Below are positions 61,886 to 64,000 of a DNA stretch of 64,000 nucleotides, piece by piece; position 1 is the first letter of the stretch, and each line of letters begins with the position of its first letter. The notes under the pieces were generated by a model. The model was not told the origin of the DNA, ran no database searches, and was given only the letters and a program-made list of their open reading frames with translations. The stretch covers positions 2,901,661-2,965,660 of the forward strand of contig NZ_LS974202.1 in assembly GCF_900157305.1 (NCBI RefSeq). The letters run 5' to 3'. Source of the DNA: Mesotoga infera. Its GTDB lineage: Bacteria; Thermotogota; Thermotogae; Petrotogales; Kosmotogaceae. The position numbers were made by a program, and so were the translations under genes.

Positions 61886-63028
61886 TTGGCAAAAATGATT
61901 AGGAAAAATTACCTGATGGCTCCCGGGCCGACCCCTGTCCCTATCGATATTCTTCTCGAGGGCGCAAAAGACACGATTCACCACAGAACTCCGCAATTCG
62001 ACAGGATTTTCGCGGAGGCCGTCAAGGGTACGAAAGAGGTCTTCAGAACCGAGAACGAGCTCTTTATACTTGCCTCCTCCGGGACTGGCGCTATGGAAAT
62101 GGCGTTAACCAACATCGTCAATCCAGGCGAAAAGGTTATCGTTTGTACCGTTGGAAAGTTCGGTGAAAGATGGCAGGAGATAGCCAAGGCTGTCGGTGCG
62201 GAGGTAGCGCTTGTCAGCGGTGAGTACGGAGACTTCTACACTCCGGAAATGGTTGAGAAGGCGCTAAAAGAAAATCCCGACGCGGTTGCGGTCTTCACAA
62301 CTTTGAGTGAAACTTCGACAGGCACGGTTATGGATATCGAAGGTATCAGCAAGGTGGTCAAAGCGGCCGGAAAGCTGATCGCGGTCGATGGCATAAGCGG
62401 TCTGGTGGCCGAACCCTGCGAAACCGACAAGTGGGGACTAGACATCGTGGTTACCGGTTCGCAGAAAGGCTTCATGCTTCCTCCAGGTCTGGCTTTCATC
62501 TCCGTAAGCAAAGCGGCTATCGAAAAGGCTCAGAATACGAAGACAACGAGTTTCTATTTCAATCTGAAAAAATACCTCAAAGATCCGCTTCCATGGACAC
62601 CGGCTGTCAACCTGATTTACCAGCAAAGGCTGGCCGTTGAAATGCTCCTGAAGGAAGGTATGGAAAACATCTGGGCGCGCCACGCCGTTATGGGAAAGGC
62701 CACCAGGGAAGCCATCAAAGCCATGGGACTGGAGCTCTTCTCGAAGAGACCGGGCAACGTCCTCACTTCGGTCAAAGTGCCCGAAGGGGTGCCTGGCGGC
62801 AAGATCGTCTCGATTATGCGTGACGAGTACGGCGTAACCATCGCCGGCGGTCAGGGAACCATGAAGGGTAACATCTTCAGAATCGCCCATCTCGGTTACA
62901 TGTCCGATTACGATGTAGTAATCGCACTTACAGCACTCGAGAAGGTTCTGAGAAAACTCGGCCGCCACGTCGAATACGGAATCGGCGCCCAAGTTGCGAT
63001 GGAGATCTTCGAGAAGGAGGGCGTATAA
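61886..63028 (+). CDS. Class V aminotransferase (serine-glyoxylate / phosphoserine type)
   Basis: About 380 residues of the PLP class V family. MAPGPTPVP and the HHRTPQF segment define the alanine-glyoxylate / serine-glyoxylate / archaeal-type phosphoserine aminotransferase branch. The cofactor Lys is in VVTGSQKGFMLPPGL, and DGISGL carries the Asp. With SerA next door it most likely makes phosphoserine in serine synthesis. TTG 61886 follows GGAGGTG by 6 bases; ATG 61895 is the alternative. Confidence 0.9.
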   Translation: MAKMIRKNYLMAPGPTPVPIDILLEGAKDTIHHRTPQFDRIFAEAVKGTKEVFRTENELFILASSGTGAMEMALTNIVNPGEKVIVCTVGKFGERWQEIAKAVGAEVALVSGEYGDFYTPEMVEKALKENPDAVAVFTTLSETSTGTVMDIEGISKVVKAAGKLIAVDGISGLVAEPCETDKWGLDIVVTGSQKGFMLPPGLAFISVSKAAIEKAQNTKTTSFYFNLKKYLKDPLPWTPAVNLIYQQRLAVEMLLKEGMENIWARHAVMGKATREAIKAMGLELFSKRPGNVLTSVKVPEGVPGGKIVSIMRDEYGVTIAGGQGTMKGNIFRIAHLGYMSDYDVVIALTALEKVLRKLGRHVEYGIGAQVAMEIFEKEGV

Positions 63029-63951
63029 TGCTTAGACTGCACGCCAACGATCCTCTGGACAAAACAGCGATGAAGATCCTGGCCGACAGCGGTCTATTCG
63101 ATATCACGGCCGAAGCGCTGGATAAGAACGCCCTGCTGAAGATTATGCCCGAGGTCGAAATACTGGTCGTGAGAAGCGCCACTAAAGTGACGGCCGAAAT
63201 AATTGAGGCCGGTAAGAAGCTCAAGCTAATAGCCAGGGCCGGCGTCGGTCTTGACAACGTCGATGCCGAAGCGGCCGAAGCCAGAGGAATCATGGTTAAG
63301 AACACGCCTGGCGCCAACGCCATATCGGTGGCCGAACTGACCTTTGGACTGTTGCTGGGACTAGTCCGTCATATTCCCAGGGGTGTTTACGGTATAAAGG
63401 ATGGAAAGTGGGAGAAGAAAGATCTCAAGGGAAATGAAATCTTTGGCAAGACTATGGGAATAATCGGTTTCGGCGCCATCGGAAGAACTGTAGCCAAGAT
63501 AGCTCTGGCTTTCGGCATGAAGGTCGTCGCCTACGATCCTTATGTCAATTTCACCGATCTCGAAGTCACTCTGGTCGATTCCATCGAGAAGCTTCTTCCG
63601 AAGGCCGATGTAGTGTCCCTGCACATCCCTCTGACTCCGGAAACGAAACATATAATTGGCGAAAAAGAGATCTCTCTGATGAAAGACGGCGTTATCATAA
63701 TTAATGCAAGCCGTGGCGGCACGATAGACGAACAGGCTCTTTACAACGGTTTGATATCCGAGAAGATCTCAGGTGCCGCGCTGGATGTTTTCGAGGTTGA
63801 ACCGCCGTCGGACGAATTGCGCAGAAAATTGATCGGTCTCGGTAACGTAATATGCACGCCTCATATCGGAGCCAGCACTTCGGAAGGACAGAAGAGAGTC
63901 GGCCTCGAAATGGCGAAAATCATCGTAGATGTTTGCAGTAACATGTTATAA
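63028..63951 (+). CDS. serA: D-3-phosphoglycerate dehydrogenase, short form
   Basis: About 307 residues, without the C-terminal ACT domain. NAD-binding GFGAIGRTVAKIA (GxGxxG) is followed by the D-2-hydroxyacid dehydrogenase signatures LHIPLTPETKHIIG, INASRGGTIDE (catalytic Arg near GARAG and the Glu-His pair) and HIGASTSEGQ. It starts at ATG 63028, overlapping the aminotransferase stop (TAATG), so the pair forms the first two steps of serine synthesis. No regulatory ACT domain means no serine feedback through that route. Confidence 0.92.
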   Translation: MLRLHANDPLDKTAMKILADSGLFDITAEALDKNALLKIMPEVEILVVRSATKVTAEIIEAGKKLKLIARAGVGLDNVDAEAAEARGIMVKNTPGANAISVAELTFGLLLGLVRHIPRGVYGIKDGKWEKKDLKGNEIFGKTMGIIGFGAIGRTVAKIALAFGMKVVAYDPYVNFTDLEVTLVDSIEKLLPKADVVSLHIPLTPETKHIIGEKEISLMKDGVIIINASRGGTIDEQALYNGLISEKISGAALDVFEVEPPSDELRRKLIGLGNVICTPHIGASTSEGQKRVGLEMAKIIVDVCSNML

Positions 63952-63984
63952 TTTACATCGATATTTTAGGCGGAGGTGTAAGAA

Positions 63985-64000
63985 GTGAAGGTTTACGTTG
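63985..64000 (+). CDS. Start of a further gene (cut by the window end)
   Basis: GTG 63985 is preceded by GGCGGAGGTG, a strong ribosome site. Only five codons (MKVYV) are visible, so no product can be named. It probably continues the serine operon. Confidence 0.6.

Noticed and set aside
1..64000. tRNA, rRNA, tmRNA, SRP RNA, RNase P RNA genes or known riboswitches
   Set aside because: I looked through the gaps longer than about 150 bases and recognised none; a covariance-model scan would be decisive.

Overview
The window looks like chromosomal DNA of a Thermotogota bacterium, most likely a Mesotoga-like member of the Kosmotogaceae. The reasons are indirect: moderate GC, many tightly packed overlapping operons, several sugar and nucleobase ABC importers with separate binding proteins, a thioredoxin reductase paired with a two-CXXC protein disulfide oxidoreductase, and a CRISPR array without nearby cas genes. 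I could not search databases, so the placement is an inference.

Layout. (1) 1-11804, + strand: a purine- or N-heterocycle-related catabolic cluster. It holds an SsnA-like aminohydrolase (cut by the window edge), a PreA-like flavoprotein with ferredoxin clusters, a threonine-synthase-like PLP enzyme, molybdenum hydroxylase subunits (two Fe-S, two FAD, one molybdopterin), a MocA-type cofactor cytidylyltransferase, a binding protein and an unusual fused permease. (2) 11840-23309: housekeeping and redox genes. These are an LD-carboxypeptidase, trxB-pdo with a CsoR/CstR-like operator, stomatin-NfeD, rnz, the rpsF-ssb-rpsR-rplI block, a flavodoxin-TetR-FMN-binding operon, a methyltransferase and rapZ. 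(3) 23310-29018: an accessory island. A 22-repeat CRISPR array has its own promoter and is followed by two small satellite arrays. The arrays are separated by copies of a dispersed repeat element, and one copy carries a complete group II intron whose exact boundaries are revealed by the intron-free copy next door. (4) 29019-43439, + strand: one long apparent operon combining a ROK regulator, a sugar-type ABC importer without its ATPase, five enzymes from different phosphoesterase superfamilies, and two Gfo/Idh/MocA oxidoreductases. (5) 43440-43952: dispersed palindromic repeats. (6) 43953-48349, - strand: a ferric-iron-type ABC importer. (7) 48606-57594, + strand: an IclR-controlled operon with a complete NitT/TauT-type importer, a uridine phosphorylase-like enzyme, an M20 carbamoylase-like hydrolase, dihydroorotase and the PyrK/PyrD dihydroorotate dehydrogenase pair. 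This gene set reads best as orotate or pyrimidine breakdown. (8) 57670-64000: an S9 peptidase, two secreted repeat or propeller proteins on the - strand, and a serine-biosynthesis pair (class V aminotransferase and SerA).

How it fits together: three of the operons join an importer to the enzymes for its presumed substrate (N-heterocycles, organic phosphoesters, orotate/pyrimidines), which suits a fermentative scavenger of organic matter. The main novelty candidates are the orotate-type operon, the phosphoesterase battery, and the CRISPR array broken at shared sequence blocks by dispersed palindromic repeats and then invaded by a group II intron.
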